Below, piece after piece: positions 55,168 to 63,184 of a stretch of DNA of 64,000 nucleotides (positions within the stretch are counted from its first letter, which is position 1; each line of letters begins with the position of its first letter). The notes under the pieces are model-generated. The model made no database searches. It was not told the origin of the DNA and saw nothing but the letters and a program-made list of their open reading frames with translations. Both the position numbers and the translations under genes were made by a program. Source of the DNA: Lachnospiraceae bacterium (GTDB lineage Bacteria > Bacillota > Clostridia > Lachnospirales > Lachnospiraceae); contig JALFHZ010000122.1 in the NCBI GenBank assembly GCA_022776445.1, positions 1 through 64,000 on the forward strand, written 5' to 3'.

Positions 55168-55652
55168 TGCTGCATTCTCTCTTTCTGACTGTCCTGCTGC
55201 TTGTTCTTCAGCAGTTTGCCAAGTTCTTCCATAAATGTGTTGACGTCCTTAAACTCCCTGTAGACCGACGCAAAACGGACATATGCCACCTCATCCAGCA
55301 GCTTCAGCCTGCGCATCACCAGCTCGCCAATAGCAGAAGTCTCCACTTCCTTTTCTTCCATGCCAAAAATCTGATTCTCAATCTCATCAATCACAGCATT
55401 GATCTGCTGCGTGGAAACCGGACGCTTGTGACAGGAATGAATAATGCCCGCTTCAATCTTGGAACGATCATAGGCTTCCCTGGACCGGTCCTTCTTAATC
55501 ACCATAAGAGGCATTGTCTCCAGTTTCTCATAGGTGGTAAACCGTTTTCCACATGTTTCACACTGGCGGCGGCGACGGATCGAGCTGTTGTCATCAGCCG
55601 GTCTGGAATCGATTACCTTGGTATCGGATGCGTTGCAATAGGGACACTTCAC
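55164..55652 (-). CDS. nrdR: transcriptional repressor NrdR
   Basis: ATP/dATP-sensing repressor of ribonucleotide reductase genes. 162 residues. N-terminal zinc ribbon CPYC then CETC (MKCPYCNASDTKVIDSRPAD), RRRRQCETCGKRFTTYEKLE, and an ATP-cone domain (VIKKDRSREAYDRSKIEAGI). The GTG at 55652 gives the family-typical first residues and has AGGAGG nine bases upstream; a longer ATG start at 55688 is unlikely. Confidence 0.96.
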   Translation of the reverse strand: MKCPYCNASDTKVIDSRPADDNSSIRRRRQCETCGKRFTTYEKLETMPLMVIKKDRSREAYDRSKIEAGIIHSCHKRPVSTQQINAVIDEIENQIFGMEEKEVETSAIGELVMRRLKLLDEVAYVRFASVYREFKDVNTFMEELGKLLKNKQQDSQKERMQH

Positions 55653-55700
55653 CTGTTTTATCCTCCTGTTCCCATGGGCATGTGCCATTTCTATATGTTT

Positions 55701-55729
55701 ATTTTACTCTACGCCCCGGATATAAGCAA
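55701..55729 (-). promoter_or_regulatory. promoter of nrdR
   Basis: Minus strand: -35 TTGCTT (55724-55729), spacer 17, -10 TAAAAT (55701-55706). No NrdR box was recognised here. Confidence 0.7.
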
Positions 55730-55734
55730 GCAGT

Positions 55735-56000
55735 TTAATCATATTTACAAGGCTTTTCTACGTCCTTGATCGCCTTGATCTCCACCAGAATGATATCCGC
55801 CCCGATCTGTTTCACATCACAAAACGGAATCACAAATTCCTTTTCCCTCCCGAAAATCCCGCACAGACACCCGGGTCCCGGTATGATCAGATGCGTAATG
55901 CATCCTGTCTTCTCATCAATTTCCACATCTCCGACAAATCCCAGACGCTTACAGTCGCAGATATTGATCACTTCTTTTTTTTTAAATCAAAAATGCGCAT
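55735..56000 (-). CDS. YlmC/YmxH-family PRC-barrel protein, with apparent frameshift at an A9 run
   Basis: Small PRC-barrel protein of a sporulation-associated family. The body reads VINICDCKRLGFVGDVEIDE through EKEFVIPFCDVKQIGADIIL. The family start (MRIFDLKKKEVIN) is encoded from the ATG at 56000, which has GGGGAGG at a good distance, but the run of nine A (minus strand, 55975-55983) puts it out of frame: as given, MRIFDLKKKK is followed by TGA. One more A would join the two frames to 88 residues. Without it, only a GTG at 55971 (78 residues) is available and has no good ribosome-binding site. Sequencing error, a real mutation, or transcriptional slippage are possible. Confidence 0.8.
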
Positions 56001-56038
56001 AGTCTGCACCTCCCCCTATTGGTGCATTCTATGCGCAT
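55993..56038 (-). terminator. 18-bp hairpin holding the ylmC start; terminator-like for the upstream gene
   Basis: ATGCGCATAGTCTGCACC (55993-56010) and GGTGCATTCTATGCGCAT (56021-56038) pair with two mismatches around a 10-base loop. On the minus strand it starts 11 bases after the upstream lipoprotein gene and is followed by TTTTT. The ylmC ATG is in the 3' arm and part of its SD in the loop. Confidence 0.75.
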
Positions 56039-56048
56039 CCCCCACTGT

Positions 56049-57071
56049 TTAGTTCAACCAGCTGTCTTTCTGATCCAGAACCTGACAGTTTCTCTTATCA
56101 TCCGCAGTCACCTTAATCACACCGTCATACAACGTGTGGTGATACTCCGCTCCTGCTTTCTGATAATTATGATATACGTCCATGCTTCCCATCTCATCCC
56201 CCATGACCGCCGTGATACGCGGCTGCACGGTTTTTATCCATTTTTTTGAATTGGACGTATCTTTTCCGTGGTGATTGGCCTTTGCGATATCGGCCTGCAG
56301 TTTTCCCCCATACTGCTCAACATATTCACGTTCCTGTGCAAGATAAAGATCACCACCGAAAAGAGCCGTCGTTTCCCCAAAACAGAATTTCATAAGCAGA
56401 GAATGATCATTCAGAAACTGCGTACTGTTTTCCGGAAATCCATCCGGATATGTAATCTCCTGATCCGGTCCCAGAATCTCAACCTGTATCTGGTCTCCAA
56501 ACGCAAACACATCCCCGGTTTTCAGTTTCACAAGCTCTGCACCACTCGCCTCTGCTGCATCCAGATAACTCTGGTAAGTCTTCGTGGTATATTCCACATA
56601 AGAAGAATAAAGCTTCTCCACCGGAAACTGCTCCATCACAGCCGGTATGCCTCCTATGTGGTCAATATGCGGATGCGACACTACCAGATAATCAATCTTC
56701 TCCACCCCCAGATCCTTCAGAACGGAAATAACCTGATCCGCTGCATCCGGATGTCCCGCATCCAGCAGCATCACACTTCCGTCCGGAGCGATCAGAATCG
56801 TAGAATCTCCGGATTTATCCTTTGCATCCGGTCCTGTCTCCAGGTCCAGAAAATAGATCGTCAGTTTTCCCTCATCCTGACTCCGATCCACAATTTCCTC
56901 ATAATGATCGGAAGAAACATCCGCCGCAGTTTCCGGACTCCCGACCGCCTCTACCACCATCTGCTGTGCCGCGGTGGTATCTGCCGGTTCTGCTCCGGAA
57001 CTGCACCCGGAGAGACAGACTGCCGACAGAATACCTGCCAGCAGGTATGTCACGCACTTCCATCTTCTCAT
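56049..57071 (-). CDS. metallo-beta-lactamase-fold lipoprotein (ComEC C-domain-like)
   Basis: Exported hydrolase, 340 residues. N-terminal membrane/signal segment with lipobox LSGCSS (Cys 23), then a linker and the MBL domain: metal motif SHPHIDHIGG (HxHxDH), DAGHPDAADQV before it, FGGDLYLAQE and NHHGKDTSN after it. This form resembles the extracellular nuclease/phosphodiesterase domain of ComEC and stand-alone relatives. It is the last gene of a sugar or glycerophosphate-type ABC operon, 12 bases after the permease gene, so it may process the transported substrate outside the cell; that is inference. Confidence 0.85.
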   Translation of the reverse strand: MRRWKCVTYLLAGILSAVCLSGCSSGAEPADTTAAQQMVVEAVGSPETAADVSSDHYEEIVDRSQDEGKLTIYFLDLETGPDAKDKSGDSTILIAPDGSVMLLDAGHPDAADQVISVLKDLGVEKIDYLVVSHPHIDHIGGIPAVMEQFPVEKLYSSYVEYTTKTYQSYLDAAEASGAELVKLKTGDVFAFGDQIQVEILGPDQEITYPDGFPENSTQFLNDHSLLMKFCFGETTALFGGDLYLAQEREYVEQYGGKLQADIAKANHHGKDTSNSKKWIKTVQPRITAVMGDEMGSMDVYHNYQKAGAEYHHTLYDGVIKVTADDKRNCQVLDQKDSWLN

Positions 57072-57083
57072 ATCTGTTTCTTC

Positions 57084-57965
57084 CTACTTCATTGCTGCCT
57101 TGGAATAACCGGTCAGCATATATTTCTGGAAAATAAAGAACAGGATCACAACCGGCAGAATCGCCATAACCGCACCTGCCATAATCTCGTGGTTGTTCAT
57201 CGTGGACTGTCCCGCAAAGGTGTTTTTCAGCTGTGCCAGACCGATGGTCAGGACACGCCTCGTCTCATTCTTTGCAATGATTTTCGGCCAGAAATAGTTG
57301 TTCCATCCGTTGGTAAACGTTACCAGAGTCGTGGTAATCAGCGTAGATTTACACATCGGTACCAGAATCTTGGTAATGATTCCCACGCGGCCCAGTCCAT
57401 CTACCTTCGCCGCATCCACATAGCTGTCGTCAATCGCCATAAAGGTCTGTCTCAGCATGAAAATATAATATGCAGACACACACTCCGGCAGAATCAGTCC
57501 CAGGAACGTATCAGCTAGGCCCCAGTTTGCACACATAATGTACAGCGGGATGAATGTAACCTGAATCGGAATCATCAGCGCGCCAAGCACAAACATAAAC
57601 AGTATGTTCTGGCCTTTGAATTTGCCTTTGGAAAATCCATATGCCGCAAACGCGCCGGTCACCATCTGTGAGATCAGGATTCCAGCCGTCATAACAATGG
57701 TATTGTAATAGTATTTGCCGAAATTGGCGCGTTTGAATACGTTAACATAGTTCTCCGGATGCCATTCATGCGGCCATAACGTCGGCTTCAGCAACAGAAT
57801 CTCTTCCTGAGATTTGAACGACGAAACGATCATCCAGTAAAGCGGGAAAAGAACAAACAGCGTAATGATGATTGCCAGCGTGTACTGCGCAACAGCCAGA
57901 ATCTTTTTCTTACGTTTTGCAGCCAGATCCCGTTCCAGATGAGAATTTGTTTTTACTTCACTCAT
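57084..57965 (-). CDS. ABC transporter permease, MalG/UgpE type
   Basis: 293-residue permease with six membrane segments (LAIIITLFVLFPLYWMIVSS first) and the EAA-type loop DAAKVDGLGRVGIITKILVP. N-terminal ~20 residues are basic and cytoplasmic. Third gene of the operon SBP-permease-permease-MBL. The ATPase is not encoded here; such importers often share an MsmX/UgpC-type ATPase coded elsewhere. Confidence 0.95.
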   Translation of the reverse strand: MSEVKTNSHLERDLAAKRKKKILAVAQYTLAIIITLFVLFPLYWMIVSSFKSQEEILLLKPTLWPHEWHPENYVNVFKRANFGKYYYNTIVMTAGILISQMVTGAFAAYGFSKGKFKGQNILFMFVLGALMIPIQVTFIPLYIMCANWGLADTFLGLILPECVSAYYIFMLRQTFMAIDDSYVDAAKVDGLGRVGIITKILVPMCKSTLITTTLVTFTNGWNNYFWPKIIAKNETRRVLTIGLAQLKNTFAGQSTMNNHEIMAGAVMAILPVVILFFIFQKYMLTGYSKAAMK

Positions 57966-57980
57966 GCCTGCTGCCTCCTC

Positions 57981-58889
57981 TTATGAATCATAATGTACGT
58001 TCTTGTTGGAAATCTTAAAGGTAGATACCGTCACAATCAAAAGCAGAACAAAGAACGCAATTGCAATGACGGACGCTCTGTCCATTCGGAAATCCTCCAT
58101 CGCGTACAGATAAATCTTATAAACAAATACCTCCGTTGAACGGTACGGTCCACCCTGCGTCAGGATATCCACGGACTGGAATACCTTCATGGATGAAATA
58201 AAGGTCGTAACGAACAAAAACAGGGTTGTCGGAGAAAGCAGCGGAATGGTAATCTTCCAGAACTGCTGAAAACCGGTCGCACCGTCCAGAGATGCTGCTT
58301 CATAATAATCTTTGGAAATGCCGATCATCGCAGACAGATAGATCATCATGCCGTAACCAAGCGTTCTCCAGGTGGTCAGCATCAGCACGGAGATCAATGC
58401 CGTCTCACGCTGTCCCAGCCAGTCCACCGCCGGAATACCGATCAGACCCAGCAGGTAATTCAGGACGCCGCTGTCCGTGTTCAGAATCCACAGATAAACA
58501 ACTGCCGCTGATGACATTGCCACATACTTCGGCACAAATACAATCGCTCTCATGATTGAGAAAGTTTTAGTCAGACGATTGAAAACCAGAGCCAGAATCA
58601 GACCTCCGCCCATGGTCACTGCCAGTTCACCGAGTGAATACAAAAACGTAACTCTCAGGGAATTCAGCAGATGTTTGGTACCGGAACCATTGAACAGCCA
58701 GATCCAGTTTTTCAGGCCCACATAATTCCAGGTATCATTCAGCAGGTTCCAGTCCGTAAAGGTAATCTGAACCAGTTTACAGATCGGATAATAAGTAAAA
58801 ATAACCAGCAGAACAATAGCCGGAAGCACGCAGGCGAAATCTTTCAGAGCTGAAATGGTCTTCGGTTTAAAAGATGTTTTTTTCTCCAC
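57981..58889 (-). CDS. ABC transporter permease, MalF/UgpA type
   Basis: 302-residue permease with six membrane segments, first VLPAIVLLVIFTYYPICKLV, and EAA loop EAASLDGATGFQQFWKITIP. GTG at 58889 has GGAGG seven bases upstream; an in-frame ATG at 58961 would run through the intercistronic stem-loop and is rejected. 15 bases before the next permease. Confidence 0.94.
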   Translation of the reverse strand: MEKKTSFKPKTISALKDFACVLPAIVLLVIFTYYPICKLVQITFTDWNLLNDTWNYVGLKNWIWLFNGSGTKHLLNSLRVTFLYSLGELAVTMGGGLILALVFNRLTKTFSIMRAIVFVPKYVAMSSAAVVYLWILNTDSGVLNYLLGLIGIPAVDWLGQRETALISVLMLTTWRTLGYGMMIYLSAMIGISKDYYEAASLDGATGFQQFWKITIPLLSPTTLFLFVTTFISSMKVFQSVDILTQGGPYRSTEVFVYKIYLYAMEDFRMDRASVIAIAFFVLLLIVTVSTFKISNKNVHYDS

Positions 58890-58909
58890 CTTGAATCCTC
58901 CTTCTGAAA

Positions 58910-58943
58910 GACAGCCCCCGGTTTCCGTATACCGGAGGCTGTC
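58910..58943 (-). promoter_or_regulatory. intercistronic stem-loop after the second lipoprotein gene
   Basis: GACAGCCTCCGG and CCGGGGGCTGTC-type arms (minus strand 58943-58932 and 58921-58910) pair with one mismatch around a 10-base loop; CTTTC follows. Same place and design as the stem-loop at 1264-1294. Confidence 0.65.
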
Positions 58944-58977
58944 CATTCTTTCAAGCTGCAATCAAAATCATTGCGGG

Positions 58978-60357
58978 CTATGCATCACCGAGTACTTCGT
59001 CGATCTCGTCCACCATATCTTCAATCATCGTCGGAATATCAACATCCTCGATCATAATCTCAGCCATGTAGTTTTTCCAGATGGTAGCCAGCTGACTCCA
59101 GCCCGGATGCTGAATACGCGGGTTGATCAGATCCAGATTGTCGAAGATGCACTGGAATGCCGGTTTCTCCTCCAGGAACTTCTTGCCTTCGTCGGTCGTC
59201 AGAACGGAGTTACGGGTTGGCATGTAACCAGTCTCGGTTGCCCATTTCATGTTGACTTCTTTACCGCACAGATACATCATAAACTGCCATGCAGCATTCT
59301 TGGTAGCCTGATCATTCTTAGCCGGGATCAGAATCGCGCTTCCGCCGATCTCCTGATTCTTGGTGTCGCCGCCCGGCAGCCATGCCATGCCGACTTCGAA
59401 ATCACACTTGTCCACATACGTGTTGTACAGGGAGCTGGTATGGCTTACAGAAAATGCCTTGCCATCGATGAAGTTCTGTCTCATGATGGAGGATGCATCT
59501 GTACCGTTTGCCCAGTAGATGTAACCCTTATCACACCACTCTTTGAACTTGTTTACCAGAGCCACTGCCTCATCGCTGCCCAGATCCGTGGTAACCTGGT
59601 CATCATTGATGATCTTCACGCCGTTATTCAGATAGAAGGTCTCAAAATACCACTGATCCCATCCAGGAATCACACATCCGTAACGCTCTGTCTCACCGTT
59701 GTTTACGATGGATACCTTCTCCAGATATTCGTCCATATCAGAGAATTTCTCCGGAATCGTAACACCAAGCTCATCTGCAACATCTTTGTTGTAGTAGATC
59801 ACCTGCGTGGAAATCAGGAACGGCAGTGCAACCTGCTTGTCTTCGTAGGAAGTTGCTGCGATCATACCTGCACCGAAGTCAGACAGATCATAACCGGTTG
59901 CCTCTGCATACGGTTTTAAGTCTTCACACAGGCCGCCTGCACCATACTCCGCAATATACGGGGTATTGGAAACGGTGATAGCCGGAAGTCCGGTTCCTGC
60001 CGCATGAGCTGCTACCAGTGCTTCATTCACTGCTGCATAGTTGCCAACATAAACCGGCTCAACGGTAATCAGATCCTGAGAGCTGTTGAATCCGTCCACG
60101 ATCTCCTGTACGGTCTGGGAATACTGATCCTCCAGAGCATGCCACCACTGAATGGTAATCGGCTCGGTAACTTCATATTTCGATGCGTCCACTGCTTCAG
60201 CCGCTGTAGTCTCAGCCGCTGCTGCTGCCGCGGTCGTCTCTTTCGCAGCTTCTGTCTGCTTCACTGCTGCTCCTCCCGTAGAACCGCCGCCGCTGCATCC
60301 GCTCAGCAGGCTGCATCCCATTGCTGCTGTTAAAGCAACTGCCAACACTTTTTTCAT
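58978..60357 (-). CDS. ABC transporter substrate-binding lipoprotein, UgpB-like
   Basis: 459-residue binding lipoprotein. Signal peptide with lipobox LLSGCSGG (Cys 21), an Ala/Thr/Glu linker (about 30-60), then ITIQWWHALEDQYSQTVQEI and VEPVYVGNYAAVNEALVAAH, which resemble the start of glycerol-3-phosphate-binding UgpB (WHSME... VxPVYKGNY). Later GWDQWYFETFYLNNG and RIQHPGWSQLATIWKNYM also fit. The ligand could be a glycerophospho compound or a sugar. ATG with GGAGG upstream. First gene of its operon. Confidence 0.92.
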   Translation of the reverse strand: MKKVLAVALTAAMGCSLLSGCSGGGSTGGAAVKQTEAAKETTAAAAAAETTAAEAVDASKYEVTEPITIQWWHALEDQYSQTVQEIVDGFNSSQDLITVEPVYVGNYAAVNEALVAAHAAGTGLPAITVSNTPYIAEYGAGGLCEDLKPYAEATGYDLSDFGAGMIAATSYEDKQVALPFLISTQVIYYNKDVADELGVTIPEKFSDMDEYLEKVSIVNNGETERYGCVIPGWDQWYFETFYLNNGVKIINDDQVTTDLGSDEAVALVNKFKEWCDKGYIYWANGTDASSIMRQNFIDGKAFSVSHTSSLYNTYVDKCDFEVGMAWLPGGDTKNQEIGGSAILIPAKNDQATKNAAWQFMMYLCGKEVNMKWATETGYMPTRNSVLTTDEGKKFLEEKPAFQCIFDNLDLINPRIQHPGWSQLATIWKNYMAEIMIEDVDIPTMIEDMVDEIDEVLGDA

Positions 60358-60433
60358 AAAGTAATTCCTCCATTTCTTCTTATTACTTTCCCGGAGATGC
60401 GAATCAGTTCTTTCTCACATCCGACAGAATATT

Positions 60434-60453
60434 GTTGAACTTTGTTGAACTTT
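60434..60453 (-). repeat. tandem 10-bp direct repeat in the UgpB-like leader
   Basis: GTTGAACTTT (plus-strand reading) twice in direct succession at 60434-60443 and 60444-60453, about 80 bases before the gene start. Might be a regulator site or chance. Confidence 0.5.
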
Positions 60454-60478
60454 TTACTCAAAATCCGCGCGCATCGAT

Positions 60479-60492
60479 TTTAAGCGGTTTCG
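60479..60492. promoter_or_regulatory. LacI-type operator candidate
   Basis: AAGCGGTT with flanking TT and TC fits the AANCGNTT core of LacI-family operators. It is 43 bases downstream of the predicted -10 of the UgpB-like operon, opposite the divergent lacI gene. Confidence 0.4.
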
Positions 60493-60534
60493 CATCACCT
60501 TTTTGTTTTTTGAGAACTGTTTCCCCATGCCACT

Positions 60535-60564
60535 AGACTACCATATTTTTGTACATTTTGTCAA
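60535..60564 (-). promoter_or_regulatory. promoter of the UgpB-like ABC operon
   Basis: Minus strand: -35 TTGACA (60559-60564), spacer 18, extended -10 TG-G-TAGTCT (60535-60540). The -10 itself is weak. Leader about 170 bases. Confidence 0.55.
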
Positions 60565-60645
60565 TGATAACCACGATATTTTTCTTGTGTTTTACATTTT
60601 TTACACATATTTTTCATTTAGTTTGTTATTTTATTGTCAGAACTA

Positions 60646-60674
60646 TTGATTTTTTAGTTGAATAATGCTAAACT
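60646..60674 (+). promoter_or_regulatory. promoter of lacI-type regulator
   Basis: -35 TTGATT (60646-60651), spacer 17, extended -10 TG-C-TAAACT (60669-60674), 42 bases before the lacI start. Confidence 0.65.
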
Positions 60675-60715
60675 TTATGCAAAAGAGAAACATGCATTTT
60701 ACAGGAGGATTTTGT

Positions 60716-61777
60716 ATGAAGAAAGCAACGATCAAAGACATCGCAGCAATCGCAGGAGTATCACCCTCCTGTGTTTCCATGATTTTAAATGAACATAACC
60801 TCTCCCGCTTTTCTGAAGAAACCATTCGGAAAGTGCATGAAGCCCGCCGGGAAACCGGATATATTCCAAAGAAACAACAACGTCATAAAAATCCCAAAGA
60901 ATCGATTCTCCTGATATGCCCGTCCATGATGAACCCCTACTACGCCACTCTGATTCAGGGTATGGAACAGGAAGCCAGACAGCGCGGTTATCTCACCCTG
61001 ATTTTCACTACATACTGGGACAAAAAAGCAGAAAAAGAAATTCTGGATATGATTACGGAATCCGCTGTCTCCGGCGTCATCTTTTCCATGATTCCACAGC
61101 AGCCGGAGCTGGCAGAGGCCATCAGCCAAAAGGTACCGATGGTTGCCGTCGGAGATCTGTCAAGCAGTCTGAAGATTGATACGGTAGACGTGAATAACTA
61201 TCAGGCAGGACGGACACTGGCTTCCCACCTGATCGGGCTCGGCCACCAGCAGGTTGCCTACATTTCCACCACGTTGAATGCGGAACATACCTCACGGACC
61301 AATCGCTTTGATGGTCTCAGGGACGCGTTCAGCCAGTTCTGTCCGCACGGTGCCGTCCTCACCTATACACAGGATGTGCCGTCAGAGGAAGAGCTTTCCG
61401 TGACCGGCATTGAATTCGAGGTAGGCTATAGGCTGGCAAAACAATGCCTGGCACAGTCACCGCAGGTCACTGCCATCGTTGCCATCAACGATATGGTAGC
61501 TTACGGCGTACGCCAGGCTCTCTATGATGCCGGGAAGCGCATCCCGGAAGATATCAGTCTGTGCGGATTCGACAATATCTATCCGTCCCGGTTCCACGGC
61601 ATCGATCTGACCACCATCGAACATGCCATTGTGGAACGCGGGCGCGGCAGCATCCGTCTGCTTTCCGCAAAGATGCACAAACAATCGAATCTGATCGACA
61701 GCAATGCCATCACCCGAATGGAGTATCAGAGCAATCTGATCATCGGAACTTCCACCGGTCCGGTCCGCAAGGACTGA
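60716..61777 (+). CDS. LacI-family transcriptional regulator
   Basis: 353-residue sugar-responsive repressor. N-terminal helix-turn-helix with the family signature ATIKDIAAIAGVSPSCVSMI and hinge ARRETGYIPKKQQRHKN, then a periplasmic-binding-like effector domain (ILLICPSMMNPYYATLIQGM, AIVAINDMVAYGVRQAL, ISLCGFDNIYPSRF). ATG at 60716 after AGGAGG; an upstream ATG at 60665 is before this site and within the -10. Divergent from the UgpB-like operon, its likely target. Confidence 0.95.
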   Translation: MKKATIKDIAAIAGVSPSCVSMILNEHNLSRFSEETIRKVHEARRETGYIPKKQQRHKNPKESILLICPSMMNPYYATLIQGMEQEARQRGYLTLIFTTYWDKKAEKEILDMITESAVSGVIFSMIPQQPELAEAISQKVPMVAVGDLSSSLKIDTVDVNNYQAGRTLASHLIGLGHQQVAYISTTLNAEHTSRTNRFDGLRDAFSQFCPHGAVLTYTQDVPSEEELSVTGIEFEVGYRLAKQCLAQSPQVTAIVAINDMVAYGVRQALYDAGKRIPEDISLCGFDNIYPSRFHGIDLTTIEHAIVERGRGSIRLLSAKMHKQSNLIDSNAITRMEYQSNLIIGTSTGPVRKD

Positions 61778-61786
61778 GCACTCTGC

Positions 61787-62422
61787 CTACGGTTCCGGTT
61801 TCTCCCCGTGATCCTCCCAATATCTGCTGAACACATGGCGCAGCAGATAGGAGTTCACAAAAGCAGCCAGTCCCATGAAAACCGGGAACAGAAGCAGTGC
61901 TCTCCAGGACAGTGCCAGGAATGCCGCGTCAATCACAAGCATCGTGATAGATACAGGGAGATTTCCCATCGCCATGACTAAGCTGTGCGTCAGAATGGTT
62001 TTCACCGGCAGATCAAATCGGGAAAGGATCGGGAAAACATAAAGCGCAGTCAGCACATACGCCAGTGCCAGGCACAAGAGCAGCGCCAGGCTGATGATCC
62101 GGACAAGCCCTGCCGGTGCGATCGTCATACATGCCCACAGGTCTGCAGCCACAAATATGCCTGCGGCCAGAATGATCAGCCACAGAATCGTCGCCTGGAT
62201 GAAGTTTCTGCGGAAAGCCTTCCAGAAGCTTCTCCACACATACCCCTCTTCATCATCGGTCTGCTTCAGCGTAAACTGGTACAGGGACGTTGTGGCCGCA
62301 CCTGCCGTAATGACCGGAATACATGCGATATACCACAGGATTCCAATAAACAGGGCATCCGATATTTTATTTAAAAAACCCCAGAAACGATTTTCCGGAT
62401 TAAACATGGTATTCATATCCAT
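61787..62422 (-). CDS. DUF624 (YesL-like) membrane protein
   Basis: 211-residue integral membrane protein with about five or six membrane segments. The DUF624 start is visible: MFNPENRFWGFLNKISDALF and YIACIPVITAGAATTSLYQF. YesL of B. subtilis is in the rhamnogalacturonan yes operon; in Clostridia these genes accompany sugar ABC transporters, as here. Function unknown. Tail-to-tail with lacI (9-base gap). Confidence 0.9.
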   Translation of the reverse strand: MDMNTMFNPENRFWGFLNKISDALFIGILWYIACIPVITAGAATTSLYQFTLKQTDDEEGYVWRSFWKAFRRNFIQATILWLIILAAGIFVAADLWACMTIAPAGLVRIISLALLLCLALAYVLTALYVFPILSRFDLPVKTILTHSLVMAMGNLPVSITMLVIDAAFLALSWRALLLFPVFMGLAAFVNSYLLRHVFSRYWEDHGEKPEP

Positions 62423-62441
62423 ACGCGCAGAACCATCCTTT

Positions 62442-62471
62442 TTGTCGTACTTTTATACAGTATACCATAAT
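62442..62471 (+). promoter_or_regulatory. promoter of the gene at 62496
   Basis: -35 TTGTCG (62442-62447), spacer 18, -10 CATAAT (62466-62471). On the minus strand the same gap holds an extended -10 TGG-TATACT for the DUF624 gene. Confidence 0.45.
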
Positions 62472-62495
62472 CATCCGCAGTAAGGAGATACTTTT

Positions 62496-63179
62496 ATGAA
62501 TTTTTTCAAAAAGCTAAAGGAAAATATGGAAAAAGACCGAAAGACCTTAAAACAGCTCTCGTTCCGGCAGAAAATACAATTTATCCGGGATTATTACAAA
62601 GGGCAGGCTTTTGTTCTTTTCTGTATCTGCCTGCTGATTTTTTATGCAGGCGACGCATGGATCACTGCCCAAAAAGAGACCGTGCTGGAAGGCTTCTTCA
62701 CCAATGATGAAGAAAACCTGTTTCCGGCAGGACAGATTGCCAAAGACTTCAGCGCATATCTCGGACTGTCTCCGGATCAGCAGGTACTCTTCGACGACAG
62801 CCTCTTTGTCCGTCCGGGCTCCGGCGGTGATTACGAGACCTCCAGTCAGAGTAAAATCGTGGCTTACATTTCTGCAAGAGAGCTGGATTTTCTGGTAACC
62901 ACCGAGGAGCTGACGGCCTATTACTGTAAAAATTTCCCGCTGTATGATCTGGAAGAACTGCTTCCGGAGGATTTAAAAGAACAGCTGAAGGATGACTTTT
63001 ATTATGCACAGGACGGTTCCAAAACACACAAGGCCTGTGCGGTCAGTCTTGCAGACTCCCGTTTCGCAAAGGGTATCGCTTCCGGGGATGCGGCCCCGCA
63101 CTACCTGATGGCCTTCTCCTACACGGAACATGCAGATACGCTGCTTCAGTTTCTGGAGTATGCATTTGATACAGACTGA
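62496..63179 (+). CDS. membrane-anchored protein of unknown function
   Basis: 227-residue protein I do not recognise. A basic cytoplasmic N-terminus (FFKKLKENMEKDRKTLKQL) leads to one membrane segment (AFVLFCICLLIFYAGDAW, about 38-55) and an acidic outer domain of about 170 residues that includes KIVAYISARELDFLVTTEEL. That region recalls small bitopic proteins found next to DUF624 genes in sugar-uptake loci. ATG with AAGGAGA upstream. Divergent from the DUF624 gene; a joint role is inferred only from place. Confidence 0.8.
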   Translation: MNFFKKLKENMEKDRKTLKQLSFRQKIQFIRDYYKGQAFVLFCICLLIFYAGDAWITAQKETVLEGFFTNDEENLFPAGQIAKDFSAYLGLSPDQQVLFDDSLFVRPGSGGDYETSSQSKIVAYISARELDFLVTTEELTAYYCKNFPLYDLEELLPEDLKEQLKDDFYYAQDGSKTHKACAVSLADSRFAKGIASGDAAPHYLMAFSYTEHADTLLQFLEYAFDTD

Positions 63180-63184
63180 CCGGT

